The notes beneath the pieces were generated by a model. The model was not told where the DNA came from and ran no database searches. It saw only the letters and a list, made by a program, of their open reading frames with translations. From Candidatus Tayloriibacteriota bacterium (GTDB taxonomy: Bacteria; Patescibacteriota; Minisyncoccia; Phycocordibacterales; CAIRYW01), in contig JARIGV010000003.1 in NCBI GenBank assembly GCA_029288615.1, positions 65,068 through 106,687 on the forward strand: a stretch of DNA of 41,620 bases. Reading direction: 5' to 3'. Both the position numbers and the translations under genes were made by a program. Shown in pieces: positions 15,837 to 25,269 of this stretch; the stretch's first letter is position 1, and each line of letters starts with the position of its first letter.

Positions 15837-17039
15837 TTATTTATTCTTACGAGTAAAATTTTCTTTCTTAAATCGTGCAACTCTCTCACTCTGAGTTTCT
15901 GTATAAGAATGTGCGCCCGCAAAAGTGACTCCTCTTTTTTTAAGATAATAGAATGTCATGAATGCACTCCAAAGCATCATTCCAACAATGAAAAGTACGA
16001 CGGACATATTCATAGTCGCACCTGTGTATGGAATATTGCTTAGAAATACTCCTGAAGCAAGTGTTGGCTGGGTATAGTAATTTGTTGGATAGTAAGTAAT
16101 TGGAGGATTGCTGTAGTAATTGTTGTAATTATATCCACCAACATTTACAGAGAGAGTTGCACAGCTCTGATAGACATAGTTGTTGTAATAATTTTGATTG
16201 TAGCTGTTTGAAGCACTCGAACAAAGTTGTATTTGTGTTGAGCCATTCTGATATCCTGTCACAGACACATTGCTTCCATTAATAGACACAGTTGCAACAT
16301 TTGGATTTGAGTTTGATGAGACATAGAAAACTCCAGATCCACCATACACTGATACATTCATTGTCTGGTAAATTCCAAGGTTAAGATATGACTGGCTGAG
16401 ATTCAATGAGCCATAATTGTAATTATTGTTTCCTCCATTTACTGTGACGTAGAGAGTTGCACAGTTGTTGTTTCCATAATTATTATTTGAGCAGATCAAA
16501 ATATTTGTTGAACCCTGATTGCCATTTGCGTATACATTTACCTGATTTCCATTTATTGAAACGCTTGCAATGCCGGCGTTTGAATTTGATGAAACATAAT
16601 ATCCATTTGATCCACCATAGATATTTACAGATGCGTTTTGACCATTTTGAAGTGCGAGAGAATTTTGGCTGAGGCTTACGCTACCGTTACCACCGCCATT
16701 ACTATATGGCCAGTTTGTATATGAAGATTGCACGCCATTTACAACAACGTACACCTGCGAATTGTAGCCAATGTTATAGCTTCCAGAGCTAAATGTTGTT
16801 GTAAAAAAACCAGAGCTATTTGTTGAACCGATATTTGAAGAAGTGTAAGAACCAGAACCATTATTTTGGTAATAGAAAGTAACAGTGGCATTTGGGTCAC
16901 CATTTACATTTACCTGGACCTGGCCATTGCCGGTTGCATAGAGACTAAGTGTCGGAGTGATAGCGGCAAAGGCTGAAGAAGCCACAAGAAGAAGTGTGGG
17001 CACGAGGAGATATATAGCTTTTTTTAGCATGTTTTTCAT
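15837..17039 (-). CDS. Secreted Asn/Tyr/Ser-rich protein with IPYTG anchor
   Basis: 400 residues from ATG 17039 (a longer in-frame reading to 17168 would cross the promoter). Signal peptide at residues 1-25 (VASSAFA). Two tandem beta-type units, each with SLSQNSLAL- or NLSQSYLNL-like starts, VYGGS.G.YVSSNSN, a buried SVSING strand and a Cys pair before CATL.V; they look like bacterial Ig-like domains interrupted by Asn/Tyr-rich loops. Near the end IPYTG (336-340) precedes a hydrophobic segment and a 35-residue basic tail. This resembles a sortase signal, though the tail is longer than usual. Confidence 0.85.
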   Translation of the reverse strand: MKNMLKKAIYLLVPTLLLVASSAFAAITPTLSLYATGNGQVQVNVNGDPNATVTFYYQNNGSGSYTSSNIGSTNSSGFFTTTFSSGSYNIGYNSQVYVVVNGVQSSYTNWPYSNGGGNGSVSLSQNSLALQNGQNASVNIYGGSNGYYVSSNSNAGIASVSINGNQVNVYANGNQGSTNILICSNNNYGNNNCATLYVTVNGGNNNYNYGSLNLSQSYLNLGIYQTMNVSVYGGSGVFYVSSNSNPNVATVSINGSNVSVTGYQNGSTQIQLCSSASNSYNQNYYNNYVYQSCATLSVNVGGYNYNNYYSNPPITYYPTNYYTQPTLASGVFLSNIPYTGATMNMSVVLFIVGMMLWSAFMTFYYLKKRGVTFAGAHSYTETQSERVARFKKENFTRKNK

Positions 17040-17041
17040 AA

Positions 17042-17055
17042 ATTTTGGCCAAAAT
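17042..17055. repeat. 14-bp perfect palindrome in the leader of the 17039 gene
   Basis: ATTTTGGCCAAAAT lies between the predicted transcription start (about 17087) and the ATG at 17039. It could fold in the leader or act as a DNA site. Confidence 0.35.
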
Positions 17056-17093
17056 GGCCCTATGTGGCTGTTAAAAGGAAGCCTGTTGAGCTT

Positions 17094-17122
17094 ACTATCC
17101 TCTTTTTTAAAGCTTTTGTCAA
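17094..17122 (-). promoter_or_regulatory. Promoter for the IPYTG protein gene
   Basis: Minus strand TTGACA (17117-17122), 17-nt spacer, GATAGT (17094-17099). Predicted start near 17087, giving a leader of about 48 nt, longer than for most genes here. Confidence 0.65.
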
Positions 17123-17180
17123 CGAAGACGAAAAAATGTGAAAAAGATGAAATTAAATCAAAAAACATGCATACTTCCTT

Positions 17181-17233
17181 ATATCGGATACCTTACCTGG
17201 CTTTCGCCAGTGTTGCGCAAAGGTACCCGATAT
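17181..17233. other. Nested inverted repeat between divergent genes
   Basis: Outer arms 17181-17194 and 17220-17233 pair over 13 of 14 positions. Inside, CTGGC (17197-17201) pairs with GCCAG (17206-17210). Read on the minus strand, the inner loop is a GAAA tetraloop and the one outer mismatch becomes a G-U pair. It lies upstream of both divergent promoters, so it is not an obvious riboswitch; a small RNA, a cruciform or a mobile-element remnant are options. Confidence 0.5.
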
Positions 17234-17316
17234 GAAAAAACATTCTACTATTCCCTACGGAAGTATAAATTGTTCAGTTAAAATATTTTTAAAAACGAAA
17301 TCAAAAGAAAATAAAT

Positions 17317-17988
17317 ATGCGCATACTTGTTATAGAAGATGAAGAAAAGATCGCCTCATTCCTCAAAGTGTCTCTTGAGGCCGAGTGCTTTGCAGTAGAT
17401 GTTGCAAAAGATGGTGAGCAAGGATTAAAGCTCGCGCTCGAAAATACATACGATCTTATTATTCTCGATAATATTTTGCCAAAGAAAAACGGCATCGAGG
17501 TTTGTAGAGATCTCCGTATTGCGCGCAAGACAGTACCTGTTCTTATACTTTCAGTACGTAACGAAACCCTTGAAAAGATTGATCTTCTTGATGCCGGTGC
17601 TGATGATTATCTAACTAAACCTTTTATTTTAGAGGAGCTTTTGGCACGTGTGCGGGCGCTACTTCGTCGTCACGGCGGCATGCAAAAAACTACAGTTACC
17701 GTTGGCGATGTTACTCTCAATTCAAAAAGCTGCACTGTTACAAAAAAAGGCAAACCGATTCAACTTACTAGAAAAGAATTTATGCTTCTTCAGTATCTTA
17801 TGCAAAACGAAGACACTGTCCTTTCGCGTGGCATGATCCTCGAACACGTATGGGATATGTCGACAGATATTTTTTCAAATACGATCGAATCACATATTTT
17901 GTCACTTCGAAAAAAACTCGGAGATAACGGAAAAGAAAAATTTATTCAAACTGTTCCTGGACGTGGTTATAAAGTAGCAACGCAATAG
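17317..17988 (+). CDS. OmpR/PhoB-family response regulator
   Basis: 223 residues. Receiver domain 1-115 with the acidic pocket IEDEE (6-10), phospho-acceptor Asp51 in LIILDNILP, and Lys in DYLTKPF near 102. Winged-helix DNA-binding domain from about 128 to the end, with LTRKEFMLLQYLMQN and the closing VPGRGYKV motif. It is the only response regulator in the window; the likely partner kinase is encoded 1.7 kb downstream on the same strand, separated by the E1-like pair. Its regulon is unknown. Confidence 0.95.
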   Translation: MRILVIEDEEKIASFLKVSLEAECFAVDVAKDGEQGLKLALENTYDLIILDNILPKKNGIEVCRDLRIARKTVPVLILSVRNETLEKIDLLDAGADDYLTKPFILEELLARVRALLRRHGGMQKTTVTVGDVTLNSKSCTVTKKGKPIQLTRKEFMLLQYLMQNEDTVLSRGMILEHVWDMSTDIFSNTIESHILSLRKKLGDNGKEKFIQTVPGRGYKVATQ

Positions 17989-18118
17989 GTTTATTTTAAG
18001 TTTTATTTTTTCTTCATAAAAACTCTACCTGAACATCATATTTTGTTGATATTTTTTTGATATTTCCTTGTTCTCATTCTTCTTATGCTTGTAGTAGGGA
18101 TTCTACGTCCTTTTACCA

Positions 18119-19081
18119 ATGAATACACCAATCGATTGCTTGGAACTACCAAGCGCACCATCGACAGAACATATCTACAGACTCCTTCCTCAAAAGGATG
18201 AGAGTTTCTATCGTGAACGTACCGACCGCAACATCGGATGGATCAGTCGCGAGGAGCAAGAAAAAATCCATAAGTCTGTTGTCTGCATTGCAGGCTGTGG
18301 AGGTATGGGTGGGCTCCTTGCTTCTATCTTCGTCAGGCTTGGAGTCGGCGAAGTGCGTATTGCAGACTGTGAGGTTTTCGATACGTCAAATATCAATCGG
18401 CAATTTGCCGCAACGAGAGACAACATCGAAAAGTCAAAAGCGTTTGAAACGGCTCGCATGGTGCGAGCCATAAGTGACGACACTACTCTTGTTGTCTATC
18501 CGCAAGGCATCACGGAAAACACTGTACTCCCCTTCATTGAGGGTGCCAGTGTAGTCTGTGACGAAATAGAGTTTTGGGCAGTTGGTAGTCGCATTCTTCT
18601 TCATCAAGTTGCTCGCAGAGAACAGGTCGGTGTCTACAACTGCAACACTGTCGGCTTTGGGACAAGACTTTTCTTTTTCGAACCGGAAGGATACACCATG
18701 GAAGAACTCCTCCGACTAAGCTACCAAAAGGCAGCCAGTCTCCAGGAGAAAATCCAGAAAAAAGAAGCAACCAAAGAAGAGATTGCGGAAGTCATGGAAG
18801 CAGTTCTTGAAGGGTTGGTGCCGGAAATCCCGGAATATTCGAGCAACATAAGCGAGTGGAGTACTGTCGAGAACGGACGCAAACGGCTTTTTGAGGAAGG
18901 TAAAGCGATGATCATTGCTACTAATCCACCAATGGCCGCAGGTTTCCTTGCTGATCATGTACTCTTCTACCTCCTCCGTGATTCGGTCACTAGGCGAAAT
19001 GTCGCTCGGCCTGTGCCAGCTCCTGGATATCTCTATTTTGATGCTGGCCATCACACTGCGAAAGCAGTACGGCGAACATGA
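18119..19081 (+). CDS. E1-like ThiF-family adenylyltransferase
   Basis: 320 residues. ThiF/MoeB/E1 proteins adenylate a carboxyl end of a protein or peptide. Seen: nucleotide-binding loop AGCGGMGG at 58-65, Asp83 in IADCEVFD, NINRQF at 91-96 with the conserved Arg94, Lys107, and CDEIEFWAVGSR at 147-158 where most E1s have a DxxDN-type motif. No CxxC zinc pairs, so it is unlike MoeB and ThiF. An unusual helical insert (about 190-260, rich in Lys and Glu) sits in the second half. It overlaps the next gene by 4 nt (ATGA). No ubiquitin-like or JAB-protease gene is nearby. Confidence 0.88.
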   Translation: MNTPIDCLELPSAPSTEHIYRLLPQKDESFYRERTDRNIGWISREEQEKIHKSVVCIAGCGGMGGLLASIFVRLGVGEVRIADCEVFDTSNINRQFAATRDNIEKSKAFETARMVRAISDDTTLVVYPQGITENTVLPFIEGASVVCDEIEFWAVGSRILLHQVARREQVGVYNCNTVGFGTRLFFFEPEGYTMEELLRLSYQKAASLQEKIQKKEATKEEIAEVMEAVLEGLVPEIPEYSSNISEWSTVENGRKRLFEEGKAMIIATNPPMAAGFLADHVLFYLLRDSVTRRNVARPVPAPGYLYFDAGHHTAKAVRRT

Positions 19082-19656
19082 AAAGGAAATATTCTGTGAG
19101 TTATGCGCAGACACCTAGTGAAAAAATGCCGGTTCATGATTTCGTTCGGAGTGTGTACGAACCAAAATACGGTACGTTTCCGGGAATCGCGAACATCTAC
19201 GCAGTCGTAAGAAGCAATGACAAACTTCTCGCATGCATGGGTGTTGATCTTCCGCAAAACGATGGTCGTTTCCAAATCGAGTGCACATACGGAATTCTTC
19301 GCGAAAGGCTTCCATTGCCTGTCACGAATATCAATACCGTAGCACTCGCAAAATGGGCATCGCTTGATCCGGGAGCAGGCATGATTGCGGTCTTTGCCGC
19401 TGTCATGTTTTCGAGAAAAATGGAGAGGCTTTATGGCTTCGCCGAACACGACGACGAAGTACATCTACACACGCAAAGATCGCTAGGGGTGCTTTTTTGG
19501 AATATCGAACACTCGCCTGCAAATCCGGAAGCTCTGCCTTCCGAACACCGCGAGTTCTATTCGAAAAATCTAATGAGGCCATATCTTATAGATCTCGAAC
19601 AGGTCAGATTGTCACTTCAATGCCGTATCAGAAGGTATGCTATAGAGGGATTATAA
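19078..19656 (+). CDS. Thermostable-hemolysin/N-acyl-amino-acid-synthase-like protein
   Basis: 192 residues, no TM or signal. The pattern [16 protein letters not shown], then an acidic ECTYGI, then [36 protein letters not shown] resembles the GNAT-like fold of the thermostable-hemolysin/autoinducer-synthase group, where EvGnLAs....G....l is typical. The match is by eye and distant. ATGA overlap with the E1-like gene implies coupled translation and a joint function, perhaps adenylation followed by acyl transfer (inference). Its own weak terminator follows. Confidence 0.6.
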   Translation: MKRKYSVSYAQTPSEKMPVHDFVRSVYEPKYGTFPGIANIYAVVRSNDKLLACMGVDLPQNDGRFQIECTYGILRERLPLPVTNINTVALAKWASLDPGAGMIAVFAAVMFSRKMERLYGFAEHDDEVHLHTQRSLGVLFWNIEHSPANPEALPSEHREFYSKNLMRPYLIDLEQVRLSLQCRIRRYAIEGL

Positions 19657-19661
19657 ACACA

Positions 19662-19693
19662 CCCGGCACATCACTTTCGCCGGGAATTTTTAT
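19662..19693 (+). terminator. Terminator with AATTTTTAT tail
   Basis: CCCGGC/GCCGGG 6-bp stem, 11-nt loop, then AATTTTTAT. It ends the E1-like/acyltransferase pair and separates it from the histidine kinase gene. Confidence 0.75.
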
Positions 19694-19699
19694 GCTAGT

Positions 19700-21712
19700 A
19701 TGAAAACACATTTACTGAATTTACAGGACAACATGACCTCAGTCGGCACAGGCAACTATATTCTGATTCTCGTAAGCATAGCGACAGCCTGTACGGCTTT
19801 TTTTGTACTCCTACGAAGCCGAAGATCACCTCTCGATCTCTCCTTTGGAACATTTGCATTGGGCGGAAGTATGTGGGTTTTAGGTATTGGACTTATTTCT
19901 CTTACTGAAAATTTTCATTTTGACACATTCATAAATTACGGTGGCATCATTTTCATCTTTGGTTTTTTTCTCATCGCAAAAACATTTCCGGTGGAAATAA
20001 AAATCAAAATAAATCCGATTATTCTGTATTTTCCGCTTCTGTTAAGTATTCTTTTTCTTATACCAATCGCTCATATCAATGTCGGAATGACGATAGAACC
20101 AGGAGGAAAAATCATTCCCATACCTGGGCCATACATTCTCACAGAATCCCTCATAGGACTTTTTTATACAGTGCTTGGTATTATCATTCTTGTCCAAAAA
20201 TTAAAAAAATCTCACGGCAAGCAAAGACTCCAAATAAAATATCTTCTTATTGGCACAGCAATCTTCGCTGCAACAAGTGTTCTTTTTGACTCTCTCCTTC
20301 CTTCATTTGGAATAAGTAATCTCAATCTTCTTGGTCCACTCTCGGCTCCACTTTTTATTGGCATCATTATGTATGCAATTGTGCGCCATGAACTTCTCGA
20401 CATTCGCATTGTTGTTCAAAGAGGCCTTATCTATACAGTTTTGTTTACTTTCATCGCGGTGTGCTATCTTGCACTCATCGACGCTATTGGTTTCTTTGTT
20501 GATAAAACATCGAATACGACAATGGCATTCTCTGGGGGCTTAGCGATCATTTGGGGTGTCTGGAGTGTTCCAATTCTTGAAAGATATTTCAGAAAATGGA
20601 CTGACCCAATATTTTTTAAAGATAAATATGATTATGCGAAGGCACTTCACGACCTCAGTGTTGTTGTCTATACATCCTTTGATTATCAAGAGCTTAAAGA
20701 ACGTGTTGAGACTACGCTTCGAAAAATATTTAAATGTGAAAGTGCCGAACTTTCTTTTGATGATGAAAATGATATTGTAGCCGAAAATATTCCGCAGGAA
20801 CTTACCTATTCAAAAACCATATCAGTACCTATCCATGCTTCGAGAAAAGAAATAGGTTTTATTTTTTGTGGTAAAAAACTTTCAGGTGATGACTACACTG
20901 CAGAAGATGCAAAGCTTCTCGAGACTTTTGCATATCAAGCTGCGGGCGCTCTTTCGCGTATAAGGCTTTTTCTTGAAGTAAAAGAATATGCTGAAAAACT
21001 AGAAGAGAAGGTAAAAGAAAGAACAGACGCACTGCGACATTCACAAGAAAATCAACGCCAGATGATGATCGATATTTCTCACAATCTCCAAACTCCGCTG
21101 ACGATTTTCCAAACAAAAATTGAACAAATAAAACACGAAAGAAAGTCAGATCCAGCGATAGAAAATTTCGAAAATTCTCTTCACGATCTCTCCGCTTTTA
21201 TTTATAAACTTCTTTCTTTGGCAAAACTTGAAAATGAAAGTGCTCCCACAAAAATTTCACGAGTTGATTTAAGTTCTCTGCTTTTAGATATTGCTGAGGA
21301 TATAAGTATTATTGCTGAAGAAAAAAACATCACTTTGAAATCTTATATCGATAAAAATATTTATATAAAAGCTAGCGAAAAAGAGATTCGTGAAGCAGTA
21401 CAAAACATAATAAGCAACGCGATCAAATATATGAAAGAAACTGGTGAGAAAAAGATCTCACTCGAGCTTGAAACAAAACAAGATAAAGCAATTATTTCAA
21501 TTCGTGACACTGGTATGGGTATATCACGTAAAGATCTACCTTATATTTTTGAAAGATTTTATCGCGCAGAAAATAAAAAGCCGGGACTTGGCACCGGGCT
21601 TGGACTCGCTATCACAAAGCAGATTGTCGAGCGACATGAAGGCAGGATCTCTGTAAAATCAGAGAAAAATAGCGGATCGACTTTTACGATTGTGCTTCCA
21701 CGAATTTCATAA
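19700..21712 (+). CDS. Sensor histidine kinase with multi-TM sensor and GAF-like domain
   Basis: 670 residues. N-terminal region with about eight TM segments (20-38, 48-68, 78-95, 106-125, 145-165, 182-200, 212-230, 245-268), like the 7TM histidine-kinase sensor families. A GAF-like domain spans about 318-425, a coiled-coil linker 425-450, then HisKA with phospho-acceptor His461 in [11 protein letters not shown]. HATPase_c has the N box (NIISNAIKY), G1 (DTGMGIS) and G2 (GTGLGLA). The GAF and multi-TM input suggest sensing in or near the membrane. Likely partner of the regulator at 17317. Confidence 0.94.
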   Translation: MKTHLLNLQDNMTSVGTGNYILILVSIATACTAFFVLLRSRRSPLDLSFGTFALGGSMWVLGIGLISLTENFHFDTFINYGGIIFIFGFFLIAKTFPVEIKIKINPIILYFPLLLSILFLIPIAHINVGMTIEPGGKIIPIPGPYILTESLIGLFYTVLGIIILVQKLKKSHGKQRLQIKYLLIGTAIFAATSVLFDSLLPSFGISNLNLLGPLSAPLFIGIIMYAIVRHELLDIRIVVQRGLIYTVLFTFIAVCYLALIDAIGFFVDKTSNTTMAFSGGLAIIWGVWSVPILERYFRKWTDPIFFKDKYDYAKALHDLSVVVYTSFDYQELKERVETTLRKIFKCESAELSFDDENDIVAENIPQELTYSKTISVPIHASRKEIGFIFCGKKLSGDDYTAEDAKLLETFAYQAAGALSRIRLFLEVKEYAEKLEEKVKERTDALRHSQENQRQMMIDISHNLQTPLTIFQTKIEQIKHERKSDPAIENFENSLHDLSAFIYKLLSLAKLENESAPTKISRVDLSSLLLDIAEDISIIAEEKNITLKSYIDKNIYIKASEKEIREAVQNIISNAIKYMKETGEKKISLELETKQDKAIISIRDTGMGISRKDLPYIFERFYRAENKKPGLGTGLGLAITKQIVERHEGRISVKSEKNSGSTFTIVLPRIS

Positions 21713-21730
21713 AATTCGTATTTTAAACTA

Positions 21731-23491
21731 TTAGCTTTGTCTATGATCATGAAGAAGCATTTCAACTGCATGCTCCATGGATCCGGCGAGCGTTACCTGT
21801 CCGCCATTCACGAAATAAATTTCATCTGCATTCTCGATAGTGTTAAGTCGATGTGCGATAACAACTTTTGTAGTCTCTTTTGGAAGTTTTTCAAGAATTT
21901 CTTCGAGCTGTTTTTCGGTTACAGTATCAATATTTGCAGTTGCTTCGTCGAGAATAAGAATGTCTGGCTTTCGGAGTACCGCTCGCATGAAAGCAATAAT
22001 TTGTCGCTGTCCCAAAGACATTGAATCGCCACTTCCCGACACTTCCGTATCAAGGCCTTTTTCAAATCGTTCGAGAAGACCATTGAGATTCATTGAACTT
22101 AAGATTTCTGAAAGTTTTTTTGAATCAAAATCTTGGTATTCTGCATTTCCATAAAGAATATTGTCGCGAATTGTTCCCAAGAAAAGAAATGGTTCTTGAA
22201 GGATAAATCCGATTTTCTTTGTTCGTTCAGTATTGTCGTACGAACGAATATCTTTTCCATTAAGAAATACTGTTCCCTGTGTTGGATCATAGAGTCTTGC
22301 AACAATAGACGCAGTCGTTGTCTTACCTCCTCCAGTGGGACCAACAAGTGCATACGTCTTTCCTTTCTCAAAACCAAAACTTACTTTTTCCAAAACTTTT
22401 TTACCATTCTGATATTCAAAGGACACTTCCTTAAATTCAATCACTTTGCTCTGATCTTTTAACGTCTCACCATGTGAAACTGTAACAAGATCCGACTGGA
22501 GACGGAAAATCTCATTAAGACGATCCCATCCTGCAAGAGCGACTTGCATGCTCGCCCAGAGACTCGCCATCTGACGAAGTGGATCATAGAAGCGACCAAT
22601 ATACAGAAGAAAGCTTACAATAAATCCAACAAGCAGTTGTCCCTGCGATACAAGATAAAGTCCATACGCAACAGCAATAAGTTGTGCCACGTTTGAAGCA
22701 AAATCAAAAACAGGACCGTACATACCATTACCAATACTTGCGATGACAGATGTTTTGAAATTATCGTGGTTTACTAATCGGAATCGCTCACGGAAATAAT
22801 CACGGCGATTGAAAGCAACAACGACTTTGAAGTTTTCGAGACTTTCAGCAATCTCCGCAGAGAGCGAACCTTCCGCTTTGAGCGAAAGAAAGTTTTTATC
22901 TTTAACCCATGGTGAAAGAATTCGAGTAAAGATGAAAAGTCCAATTGCTGGCGCAAGTGAAGCAAGAGCAAGTTTCCAATTAAGAACGAGAATAAAAATC
23001 GCGGCACCAATGATCACAAAAATACTTGAAGTAAATTGCATCAAAGTTTGTGAAAAAAGTTGGTTCAGTCTATCGGTATCGTTATTGAGTCGTGAAATAA
23101 GATCACCTGCCTTATTTTGATTGAAAAAAGCTACGGGAAGTTCTTGAAGTTTTGTGAAGACAGCATTGCGAAGCTTCCAAAGAAGTCTTTGTCCTACTCC
23201 ACCAATAGTCCTCATTTGAATAAGGTTTGCGATGAATGCGATGATATAGACCAGCAGAAGAATGAGTGAGTTTATAAGTACGCCCTGAAAATCCTTACCT
23301 GCAATATATGTGTTGATAGTCTCTCCTACAATAAGTGGACCCAAGAGGTTAAAGCCGGCATTGAAAATAATTGCGAATGCAACAATGATAAAATTCTTCT
23401 TTTCATCTGAAAGAAGTGGCAAGAACGCTCGAAGCGCCGACATCATTGAATTCTCTTTTTCTTCTTTTGTTGTGTTAAGACTGTAGTTCAT
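21731..23491 (-). CDS. ABC exporter half-transporter, catalytic-Glu subunit
   Basis: 586 residues from ATG 23491 (a longer reading to 23560 lies inside the upstream gene). Six TM segments (33-50, 75-92, 150-192, 255-300), then an ATPase domain: Walker A GPTGGGKT at 384-391, Q-loop ILQEP, signature MSLGQ at 491-495 instead of LSGGQ, Walker B ILILD with catalytic Glu516, and the H-loop in VIAHRLNTIE. Together with the upstream gene it forms a heterodimeric multidrug/lipid-type exporter (MdlAB-like). The two genes overlap by 17 nt. Substrate unknown. Confidence 0.95.
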   Translation of the reverse strand: MNYSLNTTKEEKENSMMSALRAFLPLLSDEKKNFIIVAFAIIFNAGFNLLGPLIVGETINTYIAGKDFQGVLINSLILLLVYIIAFIANLIQMRTIGGVGQRLLWKLRNAVFTKLQELPVAFFNQNKAGDLISRLNNDTDRLNQLFSQTLMQFTSSIFVIIGAAIFILVLNWKLALASLAPAIGLFIFTRILSPWVKDKNFLSLKAEGSLSAEIAESLENFKVVVAFNRRDYFRERFRLVNHDNFKTSVIASIGNGMYGPVFDFASNVAQLIAVAYGLYLVSQGQLLVGFIVSFLLYIGRFYDPLRQMASLWASMQVALAGWDRLNEIFRLQSDLVTVSHGETLKDQSKVIEFKEVSFEYQNGKKVLEKVSFGFEKGKTYALVGPTGGGKTTTASIVARLYDPTQGTVFLNGKDIRSYDNTERTKKIGFILQEPFLFLGTIRDNILYGNAEYQDFDSKKLSEILSSMNLNGLLERFEKGLDTEVSGSGDSMSLGQRQIIAFMRAVLRKPDILILDEATANIDTVTEKQLEEILEKLPKETTKVVIAHRLNTIENADEIYFVNGGQVTLAGSMEHAVEMLLHDHRQS

Positions 23492-25229
23492 ATGCGCTTG
23501 TGCTTCTTTGAGAATTAAAAATCTGAACGTATTCAGGTGATGAATGCATGAGTTCATCATGCTTTCCTTTTGCCAATATTTCTCCTTCCATGAGAAGAAT
23601 TATTTGATCGTAATTCTCAATCGGTGCAATCTTTTGTGTCACAGATATTAAAGTAAGATGCGGATAATTCTTCGCTACATTTGAAAGAATTTTCTTTTCA
23701 GTTGCTGTATCGACGCGAGCAGTAAAGTCATCAAGAAGAAGTACTTTTGGATTAAGCGCCAGCGCTCTTGCAAGCATAATGCGCTGCTTTTGACCCCCTG
23801 AAAGACTCGTACCTCTCTCGGAGACGACAGTATCAAGCCCTTGTGGCAGACTCGAAACAAAATCAGAAAGCTCTGCTGTATCTATCGCTCTCTGAAGCGC
23901 TTCATCTGTTACCGTCGGACTAAAGGCAATATTTTCGCGAAGAGAGATGTTGAAAATAATACTGTCTTGAAACACGAATCCAACTTGGCTGTGAAGTGTT
24001 GCTTTTTTATAATCGCTAATAATGTTCCCATCATAAAGAACTGCGCCTTTATCTGCTGTTAGGAGTCCGATCAAAATATAGAGTAGCTGTGTTTTTCCAG
24101 CTGCCGTTGGCCCGATGATAGCATTTCGTGTACCAGGCTTTATTTCAAATGAAATATCTTTAAGTACTGATTTTTCTCCGTACGACAGAGAAATGTTTTC
24201 GAGAGCGATAGCACCCTCGAGTTCTTTTTCAATTGTGCCGGTTTCTGGATTTTCAGGCGCATGTAATGTTGCATATACACGAGCGTAAGATGCCTGTGCG
24301 CGTGAAATAACATTAGACATAAAACCAATGATAATAATTGGAAAAATAAGAATACCAAGATAGTTTGTGAATGCTGTGAAGTTACCGAGCGTCATCGACC
24401 CGTCGATCACAAATCGACCTCCCAAAAGAAGAATAACAAGGATAGCGAGATTAGCGACAAAAGTAACAATCGGAATTACCGTCGAGAAAACACGGAGCAC
24501 GGCAAGACCTGTATTTTTTGCATCTGTGTTTACATCAAGAAATTTATTGTATTCAGGAATCTCAGCATTCACAACACGAATGAGCGCTGCGCCCAAAATA
24601 CTTTCATTGATTGTTTTATTGAGCCTATCAATAATCGCCTGTGTCTTCGAAAAGAGTGTACGCATACGCGAAAACACAACAAAGAAAAGAATACCGATTG
24701 TCGGAATAATAAGCAGTACAGCAAGCGCCAATCTCCAGTCGATCATAAAAAGAAGAATTGCAGTACCTACAATAAGTACAATGGAAGAAATGATCGATGC
24801 AACAGCGTTTGATACGAACATTTTCACCTGATCCATATCAGATGTAAGATTTGTGAGAAGTTTTCCAGCTGTTTGTTTTTGAAGCTCCAAGAAACTTTGA
24901 TGAGAAATTTTTTCGGCAAGCGAATTACGTAGATCCTCTGCAACTTTTTCTGATGCATAAGTCTGCACCACAGCCTGAGCATAAGCAAAAATAAGAATGA
25001 CAAGAGACACACCAAAAAACTCCCACACCAGTTTATTCACGACCAATGTCCCAGCATTATAGTCATCAATTCCCCATCCAATGATCTTTGGAATGAGAAG
25101 ATTGAAGCCGTTATTTATGAGCGTAAGGACAATAAGCCCAAACACAAGTAGCTTGTATGGCCCCAATATCGCGAGCAAACTCGGGCTTTTTTCTGCCCGT
25201 GTTTTAGTATTGTCAGAATTTTCTGTCAT
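23475..25229 (-). CDS. ABC exporter half-transporter, non-catalytic-site subunit
   Basis: 584 residues. Six TM segments in residues 25-310, then an ATPase domain with Walker A GPTAAGKT at 373-380, Q-loop FQDSI, canonical signature LSGGQ at 476-480 and Walker B VLLLD with Asp501 in place of the catalytic Glu. The H-loop position reads VTQ, so the switch His is also replaced. This is the mirror of the downstream partner and fits heterodimeric exporters with one degenerate ATP site. Promoter TGG-TATAAT ends 10 nt before the ATG. Confidence 0.95.
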   Translation of the reverse strand: MTENSDNTKTRAEKSPSLLAILGPYKLLVFGLIVLTLINNGFNLLIPKIIGWGIDDYNAGTLVVNKLVWEFFGVSLVILIFAYAQAVVQTYASEKVAEDLRNSLAEKISHQSFLELQKQTAGKLLTNLTSDMDQVKMFVSNAVASIISSIVLIVGTAILLFMIDWRLALAVLLIIPTIGILFFVVFSRMRTLFSKTQAIIDRLNKTINESILGAALIRVVNAEIPEYNKFLDVNTDAKNTGLAVLRVFSTVIPIVTFVANLAILVILLLGGRFVIDGSMTLGNFTAFTNYLGILIFPIIIIGFMSNVISRAQASYARVYATLHAPENPETGTIEKELEGAIALENISLSYGEKSVLKDISFEIKPGTRNAIIGPTAAGKTQLLYILIGLLTADKGAVLYDGNIISDYKKATLHSQVGFVFQDSIIFNISLRENIAFSPTVTDEALQRAIDTAELSDFVSSLPQGLDTVVSERGTSLSGGQKQRIMLARALALNPKVLLLDDFTARVDTATEKKILSNVAKNYPHLTLISVTQKIAPIENYDQIILLMEGEILAKGKHDELMHSSPEYVQIFNSQRSTSAYELQS

Positions 25230-25239
25230 AAGTTAGGAA

Positions 25240-25248
25240 ATTATACCA
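25240..25248 (-). promoter_or_regulatory. Promoter for the ABC exporter operon
   Basis: Minus strand TGG-TATAAT (perfect -10 with extended TG), 10 nt before the ATG at 25229. Confidence 0.6.
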
Positions 25249-25269
25249 CCGAAGCTCATCTTGAAAAGC

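Noticed and set aside
17181-17233. Reading the nested hairpin as a c-di-GMP (GEMM) riboswitch because of the GAAA tetraloop.
   Set aside because: The conserved GEMM core sequences are absent and the element lies upstream of both promoters, so it would not be in the leader of either gene.
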